A stretch of DNA of 64,000 nucleotides from Floridanema evergladense (GTDB taxonomy: Bacteria; Cyanobacteriota; Cyanobacteriia; Cyanobacteriales; Aerosakkonemataceae). Where the stretch lies: NCBI RefSeq assembly GCF_041929205.1, contig NZ_JBHFNT010000194.1. The stretch is one strand, 5' to 3'. Positions 17,762 through 28,344 of this stretch are shown piece by piece. Position numbers and translations under genes: made by a program. The notes beneath the pieces were generated by a model. The model did not search any database. It saw nothing but the letters and a program-made list of their open reading frames with translations, and was not told the DNA's origin. Within the stretch, counting starts at the first letter, position 1. Each line of letters opens with the position of its first letter.

Positions 17762-20700
17762 ATGAATAAATCTATGGAATATAACAATTTATGGCTAAAC
17801 TTACCCAAATTAGAGCAAGCTATTAACCGCCATCCTACACTAATAGCTGCTGATACACTTTTATTAGATGTAATATCTCTAATGGGCTTTTCTCGAAGTA
17901 ATCAAAGTGTTGTTACTGGGAGGAGCTTATTAGAAGAAAACCAAGAAACTGAGATTTTACAAAATCCCAGATGCAATTATGTTGTAGTTATGGAAAATGA
18001 CCGAGTTTTGGGGTTGTTTACCGATCGCAATTTGTTAGAGTTAATCCTTTCTGGAGTTCAACAAAATCAACAAATTAAAATTGCTGATTTAATTACTAAA
18101 CCACTAATTAATTTACCTATTTCGCAAGCAGAAAGTATTTTTACTCCTTTATTATTATTTAAACAATATAAAATTAATTATCTACCAGTTATTAACGATC
18201 GAGAAGAGTTATTAGGAATTGTCACACCTGCGACTATTCTTCAAGGTTTGAAACTAACTAACTTATTGAAACTTGGCTCAGTAGGAGAAGTGATGAACAC
18301 TGAAGTACTGAGTGTCGATCGCGCAACATCCATCCGAAAAATTGCTCAATTAATTATAGAAAATTCGGTAAATTCTGTAGTAATTACCGCTGAAAGAGAA
18401 CCAGAAAAAATTGTGCCTATAGGAGTAGTTACAGAACAGCAAATTGTACAAGCTTGGACGCTGGGAATGGATATAACCCAAACACCTGCATCTTTAATTA
18501 TGCGAAGATTGGGGGAATTAAATCCTACAAATTCGTTGCTTTATGCTTATCAGCAAATGCAAAACGATCGCATAGATATATTATTAGTTTCTGAAGGTCA
18601 AAGCGAATTTTTGGGTGGGAAATGGGGAATAATAACAGCAATGGAATTATTGCGATCGCTAGAACCAATGCAGATTTATCGACGACTCAAGCGTACTCAA
18701 CAATTTGTTCAACAACTTCAAATCGAAAAAGCGCAACTTTTATCTCGTCGTAACGCTGAATTAACCGGGCAAGTACAGCAACAAACAGAAAAACTGCGCC
18801 AAGAGTCGGAAAAACTGAAGCGACAAGTGCAGCAAGCACAACTGATTAACCAAATTACCCAAGCAATTAGGGGAAGTTTGGTATTAGATGAAATATTGCA
18901 AACTACAGTTAATTACTTACATGAAGCATTAAATGTTAGTCGTTGCTTAATTTTTCGTCCCAATGCTGATAATCAATTAGCAACTCATTATGTTTCCGAA
19001 GCTTCTTTAGAAGGTGACAGCTTAATTGGTGTACGTTGCGATTGCTACTGCTATTATCACTCGCAATTAAGTCAAGGCGAACCGTTAGTTATATCTGAAA
19101 TAAATTCTAGTTTTCCTGTAGAAATTCAGGAAGCTGCTAGAGAGTGTAATGTTCGCGCCATGATGATTATGCCATTAATTTATCAGCAAAATTATATGGG
19201 AGGAATTACTTTAAATCAATGCGATCGCGAACGACAATGGACAGAAGACGACGTAGCTTTTGTGAAAGCAATTGCTGACCATTGCGCGATCGCTATCCAT
19301 CAAGCAAATCTTTACCAACAATTACAAATCGAACTGCAAGAACGGCAAAAAGCAGAAGCAGCATTAAGGTCGCAAAAGCAATTTCTCCAAGATGTTATTG
19401 ATATTAATCCCAATCTGATTTTTATTAAAGATTGGTCAGGTAGATTCGTTTTAGCTAATCAAGCTTGCGCGGATATCGTGGGTTTGAATGTTGAGCAAAT
19501 GCTGGGGAAAACCGATCTAGAGTTAAATCCCAATCAAGCAGAAGCAGAGCAATTTCAAAAAGACGATCGCCAGGTAATGACCACTCGGAAAACTAAATTT
19601 ATTTCCGAAGAAACTCTAACTAATGTTACAGGTGAAGTGCGCTGGTTGCAGACAGTAAAAAAACCAATATTAGCTTCAGATGGTCAGATTCAATTGTTGG
19701 GTGTCGCTACTGATATTACCGAACGCAAATGTGCCGAAATAGCATTACAAGAACTTAACTCCCAATTAGAAACTAAAGTTGCAGAACGTACAGAACAGTT
19801 ACATAAAATAATCAAGCAACTTGCAGAAGAAATTGTTGAGCACCAACGCACCGAAGCAGCACTCAAAGAAAGTGAAAATCGCTTTCGTAACTTAGTTGAA
19901 ACTACTAGCGATTGGGTATGGGAAATTAATGAAAATGCTGTTTATACTTATGCTAGTCCAAAAATCAGAGAAATTTTGGGTTACGAGCCAGAAGAAGTTT
20001 TAGGCAAAACTCCCTTTGATTTGATGCCACCTCATGAAGCGAAGCAAATTCTAAATGCTTTTCAACCTATTATGATGGCACAAAGACCTTTTACTTGTTT
20101 AGAAAATACTAATATTCATAAAGATGGTCATATTGTTATATTAGAAACCAGTGGTTCTCCGATTTTTGATGAATATGGCATATTTAAAGGTTATCGGGGA
20201 ATAGATCGCGATATTACTGAACGGAAACGTGCAGAAGCTTCATTGCAAGAAAGCCAAGCACAATTCCAAGCAATTTTGGATAATTCACCAGCAGTTATTT
20301 ATGTACATAACAACCAAAATAGATACATTTTGATTAATCGGCGTTATGAAACTTTATTTAATCGCAAGAAAGAAGAAGTTATTGGCAAAAATCTACACGA
20401 ATTTTGGCCTCCAGAAATAGCTGAGAAGTTTGTAGCAAATAATCGCAAAGTATGGGAAGAAGGAATTGCTATACATACAGAAGAAGTTGCACCTCATGAA
20501 GATGGGTTACATACTTACTTGACAGTGAAGTTTCCTTTAAAAAATAGCGATGGTGTAATGTATGCCATGTGTGGCATTTCTACCGATATTACCGATCGCA
20601 AACGCGCCGAAAAAGCATTACAAGAAAGTCAAGCAAAATTCCAAAAATTAGCAGCCAATGTTCCCGGAATGATTTATCAGTATGTGCTACATCCTGATGG

Positions 20701-23527
20701 TTCCCATGACTTTCCTTATATTAGTCCTGGTGGCATTCAAATTTGGGAAGTAGAGCCAGAAGCAATGCAATCAAATCCTCAACTTAGCTTCGATCTAATT
20801 CATCCTGAAGATTTGCCATCTTTAATCAAATCAACCGAAATTTCTGCTCAAAGTTTAGAACCTTGGCAATGGGAAGGACGCATCATTACACCATCAGGAA
20901 ATATCAAATGGGTGCAAGGCATTTCTCGTCCCGAAATACAAGCTAATGGAGATATTTTATGGGATGGTTTGTTGGTTGATATTAGCGATCGCAAACTCGC
21001 AGAAGCCGCCTTAAGCGAAAGCGAAAGACGACTAAGAATCGCTCTCAATGCTGCTAATATGGGAACCTGGGATTGGGAAATTCAAACTAGTAAAATAACT
21101 TGGTCCGAGCAAACGGAAAGAATTTTTGGTTTTACTTCTGGCACTTTTCCAGGGGATTATCAAGATTATTATAATTTGATACACCCTAGCGATCGTCACT
21201 ATCTCACCACAGCACTTTCTCACTCCATCCAACAAAAAACTCCTTATAACCTCGAACATCGCATAATTTTGCCTGATGGCTCAATTCGTTGGATTGCGAG
21301 TAAAGGTGATGTGATTTGTAATCAATTAGGACAAACTGTAGGGATTAGTGGTGTAGTCATGGATATCACCGAACGCAGACAAGCAGAAGCAGCATTGCGC
21401 GAAAGTGAATATAAACTCCGCACCATTGTCGAAAACTGTAATGATGCGATCTTTCTTAAAGATAAAGAAGGTCGTTATCAATTCATTAATCCCATAGGAG
21501 CCAAAATTTTACAGCGTCCAGTAGAAGAGATTTTAGGCAAACGAGATGATGATTTATTCACTCCAGAAACAGGTAATTATATTAGAGAACTCGACTACAC
21601 AATCATGATGAGTGGAATTACTTGGACTTATGAAGAATCAGGAGAAGTCAATGGGAAAAAATACACTTTTCTTTCTACTAAATCTCCCTATATTTCATCC
21701 GAAGGGGAACCAATAGGTTTAGTTGGTGTTTGTCGAGATATCACTGAAAGTAAAGAAATAGAAGAAAAAATGCGGCGACAAATCGCTGCTGTAGAAGCTG
21801 CAAGTGATGGAATTGGTATTATTAATGCAGCCGGGGAATATATTTATTTGAATCAATCTCACGTTAATATCTTCGGCTACGAAAGTGCATCTGAATTAAT
21901 TGGAAAAAGTTGGCAAGAGTTGTACAGTAATGAAGAAATTGAAATACTAGAACGGGAAGTAATTCCGATTGTTTGGCAACAAGGGAAATGGCAAGGAGAA
22001 ATAACTGCTAAAAAACGCGATCGCACAACTTTTACCGAAGAACTTTCTCTGACTTTAACTCCTGATGGCGGATTGATTTGTGTATGTCGTGATATTACCG
22101 AACGCAAGGGAATAGAGGAAACTTTAAGATTACGAGACAGAGCGATCGCAGCCAGCAAAAATGGCATTGTTATTATTGATGCCAAAATACCCAATCAACC
22201 AATTATTTATGTTAATTCAGCCTTTGAACAAATTACCGGATATACAGCTGCTGAAGTATTAGGAAAAAACTGTCGTTTTCTCCAAGGTAAGGAAAGCAAA
22301 CAACCAGAATTAGAAAGACTGCGAACTGCAATTCGCCAAGGAGAAAATTGTACAGTCATCTTACGTAATTATCGGAAAGATGGCAGTTTATTCTGGAATG
22401 AATTAAGCATTTCACCCATTTACGATGACAATGGAATTTTAACTCATTTCCTTGGCGTTCAAACCGATATTACCGAACGGAAACAATCAGAAGAAGAACT
22501 GCGTGCTACAACTTCCCGCCTCTCAACATTAATTGAAAATTTGCAACTTGGTATTTTAGTAAAAGATGAATCCGATCTAGTTGTTTTAGTTAACCAAGCA
22601 TTTTGTGACATCTTTAATATCCCCATTGTACCTGCTGCTTTAATTGGTGCTGACTTTTCCGATTTTGCTACAACTTATCAACATAGTTTTACTAATCCCG
22701 AACTGTTTATCCAACGTCATCAAGAAATTTTACAATTTCAACAAGTAACCACCAACGAAGAAATTTCAATGGCAGATGGTCGAATTCTAGAACGGGATTA
22801 TGCACCGATTTTCGTTCAAGGAAAGTACAAAGGACATCTATGGATGTATCGAGATATCACCGAACGTAAAAAAGCTGAAAGTGAAATCAGGACATCACTT
22901 AAAGAAAAAGAACTTTTACTCAAAGAAATTCACCACCGAGTTAAAAACAACTTACAGGTAATTTCCAGTTTACTCAAGCTGCAATCTAGCTATATTAAAG
23001 ATGAAGAAGCGTTGGTTTTATTCACAGAAAGTTACAACCGTGTCAGGTCAATGGCATTGATTCATGAAAAGTTATATCAATCAAAAGGTTTAGCTAGAAT
23101 AGATGCGGTAGATTACATTCGTGACTTAACAGATAACCTATTTCGTTCTTATAATGTGGCAGCGAATTTTATTACACTAAATTTGCAAGTAGAACATATA
23201 GAATTAGACATCGATACAGCAATTCCTTGCGGTTTAATTATTAATGAATTAGTTTCTAATGCACTAAAATATGCCTTTGTCGATCGAGAAAAAGGAGAGC
23301 TATTAATTAGTTTTTCATGTCAAGAAGAAAGTCAAGAAATTACTTTAGTAATAAGTGATAACGGAATCGGCTTACCTCCAGATTTTGACATTACAGAAAT
23401 CGAATCATTAGGTTTGCAGTTAGTCTATAATTTGACAGACCAATTAGACGGAAACATTGAGATTTGTTCGGAACAGGGAGCTAAATTTACTATTACCTTT
23501 ATCAATCGGAGTGCAAAAGAAAAATGA
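17762..23527 (+). CDS. giant CBS-GAF-multi-PAS/LOV hybrid sensor histidine kinase
   Basis: 1,921 aa, no membrane segment. In order: two CBS pairs (~residues 28-165 and 175-310), a coiled coil, a GAF domain (~365-525) with an odd Cys-rich CDCYCYYH stretch, nine PAS modules (~540-1690), HisKA_2 (EIHHRVKNN, His1724/1725) and HATPase (INELVSNALKY, DNGIGLPP). The eighth PAS has the LOV signature GKNCRFLQG with the photoactive-type Cys at residue 1504, so blue-light sensing by flavin is likely. CBS pairs usually bind adenosine nucleotides. The stop overlaps the next gene's start (ATGA), showing co-translation with the REC-kinase. The repeated ITERK/ITDRK linkers are the usual PAS-PAS connectors. 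Confidence 0.93.
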   Translation: MNKSMEYNNLWLNLPKLEQAINRHPTLIAADTLLLDVISLMGFSRSNQSVVTGRSLLEENQETEILQNPRCNYVVVMENDRVLGLFTDRNLLELILSGVQQNQQIKIADLITKPLINLPISQAESIFTPLLLFKQYKINYLPVINDREELLGIVTPATILQGLKLTNLLKLGSVGEVMNTEVLSVDRATSIRKIAQLIIENSVNSVVITAEREPEKIVPIGVVTEQQIVQAWTLGMDITQTPASLIMRRLGELNPTNSLLYAYQQMQNDRIDILLVSEGQSEFLGGKWGIITAMELLRSLEPMQIYRRLKRTQQFVQQLQIEKAQLLSRRNAELTGQVQQQTEKLRQESEKLKRQVQQAQLINQITQAIRGSLVLDEILQTTVNYLHEALNVSRCLIFRPNADNQLATHYVSEASLEGDSLIGVRCDCYCYYHSQLSQGEPLVISEINSSFPVEIQEAARECNVRAMMIMPLIYQQNYMGGITLNQCDRERQWTEDDVAFVKAIADHCAIAIHQANLYQQLQIELQERQKAEAALRSQKQFLQDVIDINPNLIFIKDWSGRFVLANQACADIVGLNVEQMLGKTDLELNPNQAEAEQFQKDDRQVMTTRKTKFISEETLTNVTGEVRWLQTVKKPILASDGQIQLLGVATDITERKCAEIALQELNSQLETKVAERTEQLHKIIKQLAEEIVEHQRTEAALKESENRFRNLVETTSDWVWEINENAVYTYASPKIREILGYEPEEVLGKTPFDLMPPHEAKQILNAFQPIMMAQRPFTCLENTNIHKDGHIVILETSGSPIFDEYGIFKGYRGIDRDITERKRAEASLQESQAQFQAILDNSPAVIYVHNNQNRYILINRRYETLFNRKKEEVIGKNLHEFWPPEIAEKFVANNRKVWEEGIAIHTEEVAPHEDGLHTYLTVKFPLKNSDGVMYAMCGISTDITDRKRAEKALQESQAKFQKLAANVPGMIYQYVLHPDGSHDFPYISPGGIQIWEVEPEAMQSNPQLSFDLIHPEDLPSLIKSTEISAQSLEPWQWEGRIITPSGNIKWVQGISRPEIQANGDILWDGLLVDISDRKLAEAALSESERRLRIALNAANMGTWDWEIQTSKITWSEQTERIFGFTSGTFPGDYQDYYNLIHPSDRHYLTTALSHSIQQKTPYNLEHRIILPDGSIRWIASKGDVICNQLGQTVGISGVVMDITERRQAEAALRESEYKLRTIVENCNDAIFLKDKEGRYQFINPIGAKILQRPVEEILGKRDDDLFTPETGNYIRELDYTIMMSGITWTYEESGEVNGKKYTFLSTKSPYISSEGEPIGLVGVCRDITESKEIEEKMRRQIAAVEAASDGIGIINAAGEYIYLNQSHVNIFGYESASELIGKSWQELYSNEEIEILEREVIPIVWQQGKWQGEITAKKRDRTTFTEELSLTLTPDGGLICVCRDITERKGIEETLRLRDRAIAASKNGIVIIDAKIPNQPIIYVNSAFEQITGYTAAEVLGKNCRFLQGKESKQPELERLRTAIRQGENCTVILRNYRKDGSLFWNELSISPIYDDNGILTHFLGVQTDITERKQSEEELRATTSRLSTLIENLQLGILVKDESDLVVLVNQAFCDIFNIPIVPAALIGADFSDFATTYQHSFTNPELFIQRHQEILQFQQVTTNEEISMADGRILERDYAPIFVQGKYKGHLWMYRDITERKKAESEIRTSLKEKELLLKEIHHRVKNNLQVISSLLKLQSSYIKDEEALVLFTESYNRVRSMALIHEKLYQSKGLARIDAVDYIRDLTDNLFRSYNVAANFITLNLQVEHIELDIDTAIPCGLIINELVSNALKYAFVDREKGELLISFSCQEESQEITLVISDNGIGLPPDFDITEIESLGLQLVYNLTDQLDGNIEICSEQGAKFTITFINRSAKEK

Positions 23528-24630
23528 CAGCGACAATTTTAGTTGTTGAAGATGAAGTAATTATTGGCATGGATATCAAAAATAGCTTAAAAAAATTAGG
23601 CTATAATGTCCCTGCGGTGGTGGCTACTGGCGAGAAAGCGATCGAAAAAGCAGCAATAATTCAGCCAGATTTAATCTTAATGGATATTATGTTAAAAGGT
23701 GCGATCGACGGCGTACAAGCCGCCGAAAAAATTCGCACTCAATTGAACTTACCAGTAGTTTTCCTCACTGCTCATACCGACCAAACCACCTTACAACGTG
23801 CTAAAGAAACCGAACCCTTTGGTTATATTGTTAAACCTTTTCAAGAAAAAGATTTACACACCACAATAGAAATTGCTTTAGCTAGATGTAAAGCCGAAAC
23901 AGAAATCCGTAAAGCCTTAGAAAAAGAAAGAGAACTCAACGAACTAAAATCTCGTTTCGTATCGATGGTTTCCCACGAATTCCGCACGCCAATGTCCACA
24001 ATTTTATTCTCAACCGACCTCTTAGAAATGTATATTAATGAATGGCCGGAAGAGAAAAAAATGACTCATCTGCGGCGAATTCAATCTGCTATTCAACGCA
24101 TGATTGAAATGTTAGATGATATACTGGTAATTGGTAAAGCTGAAGCTGGAAAATTAGATTTTAATCCCCGTCCACTGGAACTAGAAAAATTCTGTCGAGA
24201 ATTAGTCGAAGACATCCAAAATGCTGATAAAAATCAGCATCATTTAAATGTAAATATTGAGTGTGGATTGATAGAGGTGAAAATGGATGACAAATTGTTG
24301 CGTCACATCCTAATAAATTTACTGAGCAACGCGACTAAATATTCTCCAGAAAGTACACCAGTCAACTTTAATGTTTCCTGCCAAAATAATCAAATTACTT
24401 TTGAGATTCAAGATTCAGGAATTGGCATTCCTGTAGAAGATCAAAAACGGCTGTTTGATGCTTTCCATCGCTCAACTAACGTCGGTTCAATTCCCGGAAC
24501 TGGACTAGGTTTAGCAATAGTGAAAAGGTCTGTAGACTTACATGGAGGGACAATTACAGTGCATAGCGAAATAGGAGTTGGAACTAAATTTACCGTAATT
24601 TTACCAGTGAACAAGAACGAACAAAATTAA
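23524..24630 (+). CDS. response regulator-histidine kinase (REC-HisKA-HATPase)
   Basis: 368 aa. An N-terminal receiver with acidic pocket and phospho-acceptor Asp54 (LILMDIML) leads through a short helix to a HisKA domain (MVSHEFRTPM, His151) and a complete HATPase (N box LINLLSNATKYS, G boxes DSGIGIP and GTGLGLAIVK). It overlaps the giant kinase by 4 bases, so it is the most likely first phosphoacceptor of that sensor. It would then pass or modulate phosphate through its own kinase. Confidence 0.93.
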   Translation: MTATILVVEDEVIIGMDIKNSLKKLGYNVPAVVATGEKAIEKAAIIQPDLILMDIMLKGAIDGVQAAEKIRTQLNLPVVFLTAHTDQTTLQRAKETEPFGYIVKPFQEKDLHTTIEIALARCKAETEIRKALEKERELNELKSRFVSMVSHEFRTPMSTILFSTDLLEMYINEWPEEKKMTHLRRIQSAIQRMIEMLDDILVIGKAEAGKLDFNPRPLELEKFCRELVEDIQNADKNQHHLNVNIECGLIEVKMDDKLLRHILINLLSNATKYSPESTPVNFNVSCQNNQITFEIQDSGIGIPVEDQKRLFDAFHRSTNVGSIPGTGLGLAIVKRSVDLHGGTITVHSEIGVGTKFTVILPVNKNEQN

Positions 24631-24706
24631 CGGAGGTGACGTTGCCATATTTCTCAAAGTACCGCAATCCATTAAGGAATTTAAATCAATTTAGGACTGG
24701 TTACTT

Positions 24707-25447
24707 ATGAAAGTAAATAATCAAAAAATAAAAATTTTGGTAATTGAAGATGAAGAGTCAGTGAGATCCAATATTTTAGAAATCTTAGAATCTGAAGGTT
24801 TTAATGTTATTGGTGCCAAAAATGGTAGCACAGGAATTCAAGAGGCAAGAGATTGGCTTCCCGATCTAATCCTGTGCGATATTATGATGCCTGATATGGA
24901 TGGTTATACAGTTTTAAGTGAGTTACAAGAAGACCCTTTAACTGTTATTATTCCATTCATATTCTTGACAGCAAAAACTGAGCGAGACGACTTACGTTTA
25001 GCAATGGAATTAGGTGCAGATGATTACATTACCAAACCTTGTACGGTGACTGAATTACTGAGTGCAATTACCAGTAGGTTAAAAAAACAAGCTACATATA
25101 GCCAACAATATGAAACCGAACGTAGCAAAGCCAAAGGATTACAAGCAAGGGTTTTAGAACTACAAAAGTTAAGCAAAAGTAGAGCAGATTTGTTGCAAAG
25201 AATTACCGAAGAATTGCGCGATCCTTTGTCTAATATCACAATGGCAATTCAAATGCTGAAGTTAGCACCTACGGAAAAAGCACGGGCTCAATATTTAAAA
25301 ATCTTGCAACAAGAATGTGCGCGGGAAATATCAATTATTAATCAATTAACTGACCTGCAAGAAATTTTAGTACCGGAAAATGTCAAACTCTTACAATGCT
25401 TTAAATCTTCCCCCGATCGAACCTCAGACCAAGATTCTAGTGATTGA
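24707..25447 (+). CDS. receiver protein with degenerate HisKA-like tail
   Basis: 246 aa. The receiver is intact (DEESVRS pocket, Asp58 in LCDIMMPDMDG). The C-terminal half looks like a HisKA four-helix dimerisation segment, but the phosphoacceptor reads T-Glu168-E-L-R-D-P-L instead of S-H-E-L-R-T-P-L, and no HATPase follows. It therefore cannot autophosphorylate; it may dimerise or act as a phosphate sink. Its last 68 bases overlap the start of the next gene in another frame, so the tail may have been created by truncation. Confidence 0.85.
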   Translation: MKVNNQKIKILVIEDEESVRSNILEILESEGFNVIGAKNGSTGIQEARDWLPDLILCDIMMPDMDGYTVLSELQEDPLTVIIPFIFLTAKTERDDLRLAMELGADDYITKPCTVTELLSAITSRLKKQATYSQQYETERSKAKGLQARVLELQKLSKSRADLLQRITEELRDPLSNITMAIQMLKLAPTEKARAQYLKILQQECAREISIINQLTDLQEILVPENVKLLQCFKSSPDRTSDQDSSD

Positions 25448-27173
25448 GGATGATGAAAATATTCGCGAAAACATTTTAGAAATTTTAATAGGACAAAATC
25501 TTAGAGCTATCGGCGCAAAAAATGGTCGCTTAGGGATTCATTTGGCGCGAAAAACTATTCCTGATTTAATTATTTGTGACATTCTGATGCCAGAATTGGA
25601 TGGCTATGATGTGCTAATAGAGTTACGTAAAGACCCTTTAACAGCAGTAATTCCTTTTATTTTCCTAACGGCTTTAGCCGATCGCGATCATAATCGTAAA
25701 GGAATGGAATTAGGTGCAGATGATTATATTACTAAACCTTGTAAACCTGTGGAATTGTTAAAGGCGATCGCTATACGGTTAAGCAAAAAAACGGCGATTA
25801 CTGAGGTTTACACCACTGCTTTAAAACAAGCATCACAACAACTGAATAAATCTTTACACTATGACAGTTTAACTAATTTGCCAAATCGTTTATTGTTAAA
25901 TGAAAAATTCACTCAAATTCTTAATTCTTTAGCTTTAAATAAGCGCCATTCCAACTCCGATCGACTGCTATCAATTCTGTATCTCAGTTTAGACAGATTC
26001 AATCGCATTGTTGAAGTTTTAGGACACTCACAAGCAGATAAATTGCTTCAATCTGTAGCTGAACGCTTACAAACTTATAGCAGTAATTGTCATACTATAG
26101 CGCGGTTATCTACTGATGAATTTGCCATAATTATGGTAAATAATAATCAGAAAAAGAGCTTGATTGATTTTGTCCAAAAACTCTTAGAAACTTTGGCAAA
26201 ACCCATAATTTTAGAAGATAATACCGAAGTTTTAATTACAGCTAGTATGGGAATTTATTTATATGGTGGAAATGACAATGAATTGGATAAAATGCTGCAA
26301 TTAGCTCATAAAGCGATGAACTATGTCAAACAACAGGGGGGAAATTCCTTTGCATTTTATCAACCAACGCTGAAGGTTACAAGTAGCGATCGCTTAAGTT
26401 TAGAAACCAGTTTAAGTTATGCTTTAGAACGAAACGAATTTGAAATTTACTATCAACCGAAAGTTAGTTTAAAGACTGGTAAAATTGTTGGTGCAGAAGC
26501 GCTTTTAAGGTGGTTTCATCCAGAACAAGGAGTAATTTCCCCACTTAAATTTATTCCCATAGCTGAAGAAACAAACTTAATTATTCCTCTGGGGGAACGG
26601 GTTTTAAAAACTGCTTGTCAGCAAACAAAATTATGGCATTCAGGTTTTCCTGCTTTACAAATAGCAGTTAATATATCAGGTCGTCAACTCAGTCACAGCA
26701 ACTTTTATTCGCGAATAGTCCAAATATTAAAAGAAACTGATTTTCCGGCTGATTATTTGGAATTGGAGTTAACAGAAACTGCACTTATGGAAAATTTGGA
26801 AATTGCTAAAGACAGATTGACTGTTCTTAAAGAGTTGGGTGTTCAAATTGCGATCGATGACTTCGGGACAGGTTATTCTTCTTTAAGCTACTTACAACAG
26901 TTTCCCTTTGATACTTTGAAAATTGACAAATCTTTTATTCATCAATTGAACAAGAACACCAAAACTAAAACTATTACCAGTTCTATTATCCAAATGGGAC
27001 AGGAACTCAACTTAAATTTAGTGGCAGAAGGAGTTGAAACTAAAACAGAACTGGATTTTTTATCTCAAAATAATTGTGATGAAATCCAAGGTTTTCTTTT
27101 TAGCCAACCTCTCAGCGTTAAAGATTTCACCAATTTGTTGATGTCGGGAAAAACTTTAACCTTACATCAATAG
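25380..27173 (+). CDS. REC-GGDEF(degenerate)-EAL protein, likely c-di-GMP phosphodiesterase
   Basis: 597 aa. Receiver with Asp67 (IICDILMPELDG), then a GGDEF domain whose active site reads STDEF (residues 244-248), which should not make c-di-GMP, then an EAL domain with all main catalytic elements: AEALLRW (Glu373), ELTETALMEN, IDDFGTGYSSL, KIDKSFI and VAEGVET. The likely role is phosphorylation-controlled c-di-GMP breakdown. The ATG at 25380 lies 68 bases inside the preceding gene; the next candidate start, a GTG at 25438, would cut into the first receiver strand, so the overlapping ATG is kept. Confidence 0.9.
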   Translation: MSNSYNALNLPPIEPQTKILVIEDDENIRENILEILIGQNLRAIGAKNGRLGIHLARKTIPDLIICDILMPELDGYDVLIELRKDPLTAVIPFIFLTALADRDHNRKGMELGADDYITKPCKPVELLKAIAIRLSKKTAITEVYTTALKQASQQLNKSLHYDSLTNLPNRLLLNEKFTQILNSLALNKRHSNSDRLLSILYLSLDRFNRIVEVLGHSQADKLLQSVAERLQTYSSNCHTIARLSTDEFAIIMVNNNQKKSLIDFVQKLLETLAKPIILEDNTEVLITASMGIYLYGGNDNELDKMLQLAHKAMNYVKQQGGNSFAFYQPTLKVTSSDRLSLETSLSYALERNEFEIYYQPKVSLKTGKIVGAEALLRWFHPEQGVISPLKFIPIAEETNLIIPLGERVLKTACQQTKLWHSGFPALQIAVNISGRQLSHSNFYSRIVQILKETDFPADYLELELTETALMENLEIAKDRLTVLKELGVQIAIDDFGTGYSSLSYLQQFPFDTLKIDKSFIHQLNKNTKTKTITSSIIQMGQELNLNLVAEGVETKTELDFLSQNNCDEIQGFLFSQPLSVKDFTNLLMSGKTLTLHQ

Positions 27174-27241
27174 ATTAGGGAATAAAGTGGTGTTTTCCTT
27201 GATTAAACAAGAAAAATAATTTTAAATAGGATGGATTAATC

Positions 27242-28339
27242 ATGACCAAAATTTTAGTTATTGAAGATGAAGAAGCAATTAGAGAAAATCTTTTAGAACT
27301 CTTAAATGCTAAAGAATTTGACGCAATTGCCGTAGAAAATGGTTTTCAAGGCGTTCAAGTAGCTAAAGAAAAAAAACCAGATTTAATTATTTGTGATATA
27401 TCTATGCCAGAATTAGATGGCTATGGTGTTTTACAAGCATTAAGAAGTGAACCTGCTACCGCAATGATTCCCTTTATTTTTCTGACAGCTTTAGTGGACA
27501 AAGCTAATAATCGTAAGGGAATGGAATTAGGTGCAGATGACTATTTAACTAAACCTTGTAAACCTGTAGAACTGCTAAAAGCGATCGACATTCGCCTCAA
27601 AAAACAAGCAATTATTAATCAGCAGCAAAGCCAAAAGTTAGAAGAATTACGTAGTAGTATTACTTTCTCCTTACCTCACGAACTCAGAACACCCCTAAAT
27701 GGAATTTTAGGTTTTTCCGAGCTTTTATTGACCGAATTAGATACACTAGAACCAGATGAAATAAAGGAGATGGTCGAGCAGATTCAAACATCAGGTAAAC
27801 GCCTATATCGGTTAATTCAAAACTTTTTATTGTATGCAGAATTGGAATTAATTTCTACTAATCCAGAACGCATCAAAGCTTTACGAAACTATCAGACAGA
27901 ACAGAGCAATTCTCTAATTACTGAACAAGCAACTCAGCAAGTAAAACAAGTGCAAAGACAAGCTGATTTACACTTAAAACTAGAATATACTCAGCTAAAT
28001 ATTTCTGCTATCCGCTTGAAAAAAATTGTGGAAGAATTAGTAGATAACGCTTGCAAATTCTCAGTCCCGGGAACTCCAATTAATATCACTAGTCAGATAA
28101 ATAATAACTCATTTATTTTATCTGTAAGTGACAAAGGCAGGGGAATGAAACCCGAACAAATTGAAAGTTTAGGTGCTTATATGCAGTTTGAACGCAAACT
28201 TTATGAACAGCAAGGATCGGGGTTAGGATTAATAATTGTTAAACGGATAGCCGAACTACATGGAGGAAGTTTAAACATAGAAAGTATCCCCGATCGCCAA
28301 ACAACCGTTAAAGTTATCCTTCCTACTAACTCAAATTAA
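27242..28339 (+). CDS. response regulator-histidine kinase (REC-HisKA-HATPase)
   Basis: 365 aa. The receiver has Asp52 (IICDISMPELDG), very similar to those of the two preceding genes. HisKA has SLPHELRTPLNG with His146. HATPase has an N box (ELVDNACKFS), DKGRGM and GSGLGLIIVKR. Start ATG at 27242 follows AGGATGG. Last gene of the signalling cluster; a pair of short palindromes separates it from the convergent nnrDE gene. Confidence 0.92.
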   Translation: MTKILVIEDEEAIRENLLELLNAKEFDAIAVENGFQGVQVAKEKKPDLIICDISMPELDGYGVLQALRSEPATAMIPFIFLTALVDKANNRKGMELGADDYLTKPCKPVELLKAIDIRLKKQAIINQQQSQKLEELRSSITFSLPHELRTPLNGILGFSELLLTELDTLEPDEIKEMVEQIQTSGKRLYRLIQNFLLYAELELISTNPERIKALRNYQTEQSNSLITEQATQQVKQVQRQADLHLKLEYTQLNISAIRLKKIVEELVDNACKFSVPGTPINITSQINNNSFILSVSDKGRGMKPEQIESLGAYMQFERKLYEQQGSGLGLIIVKRIAELHGGSLNIESIPDRQTTVKVILPTNSN

Positions 28340-28344
28340 GTTCG

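Noticed and set aside
25380..27173. Active diguanylate cyclase
   Set aside because: The GGDEF site reads STDEF, so synthesis is unlikely; only the EAL domain looks catalytic.
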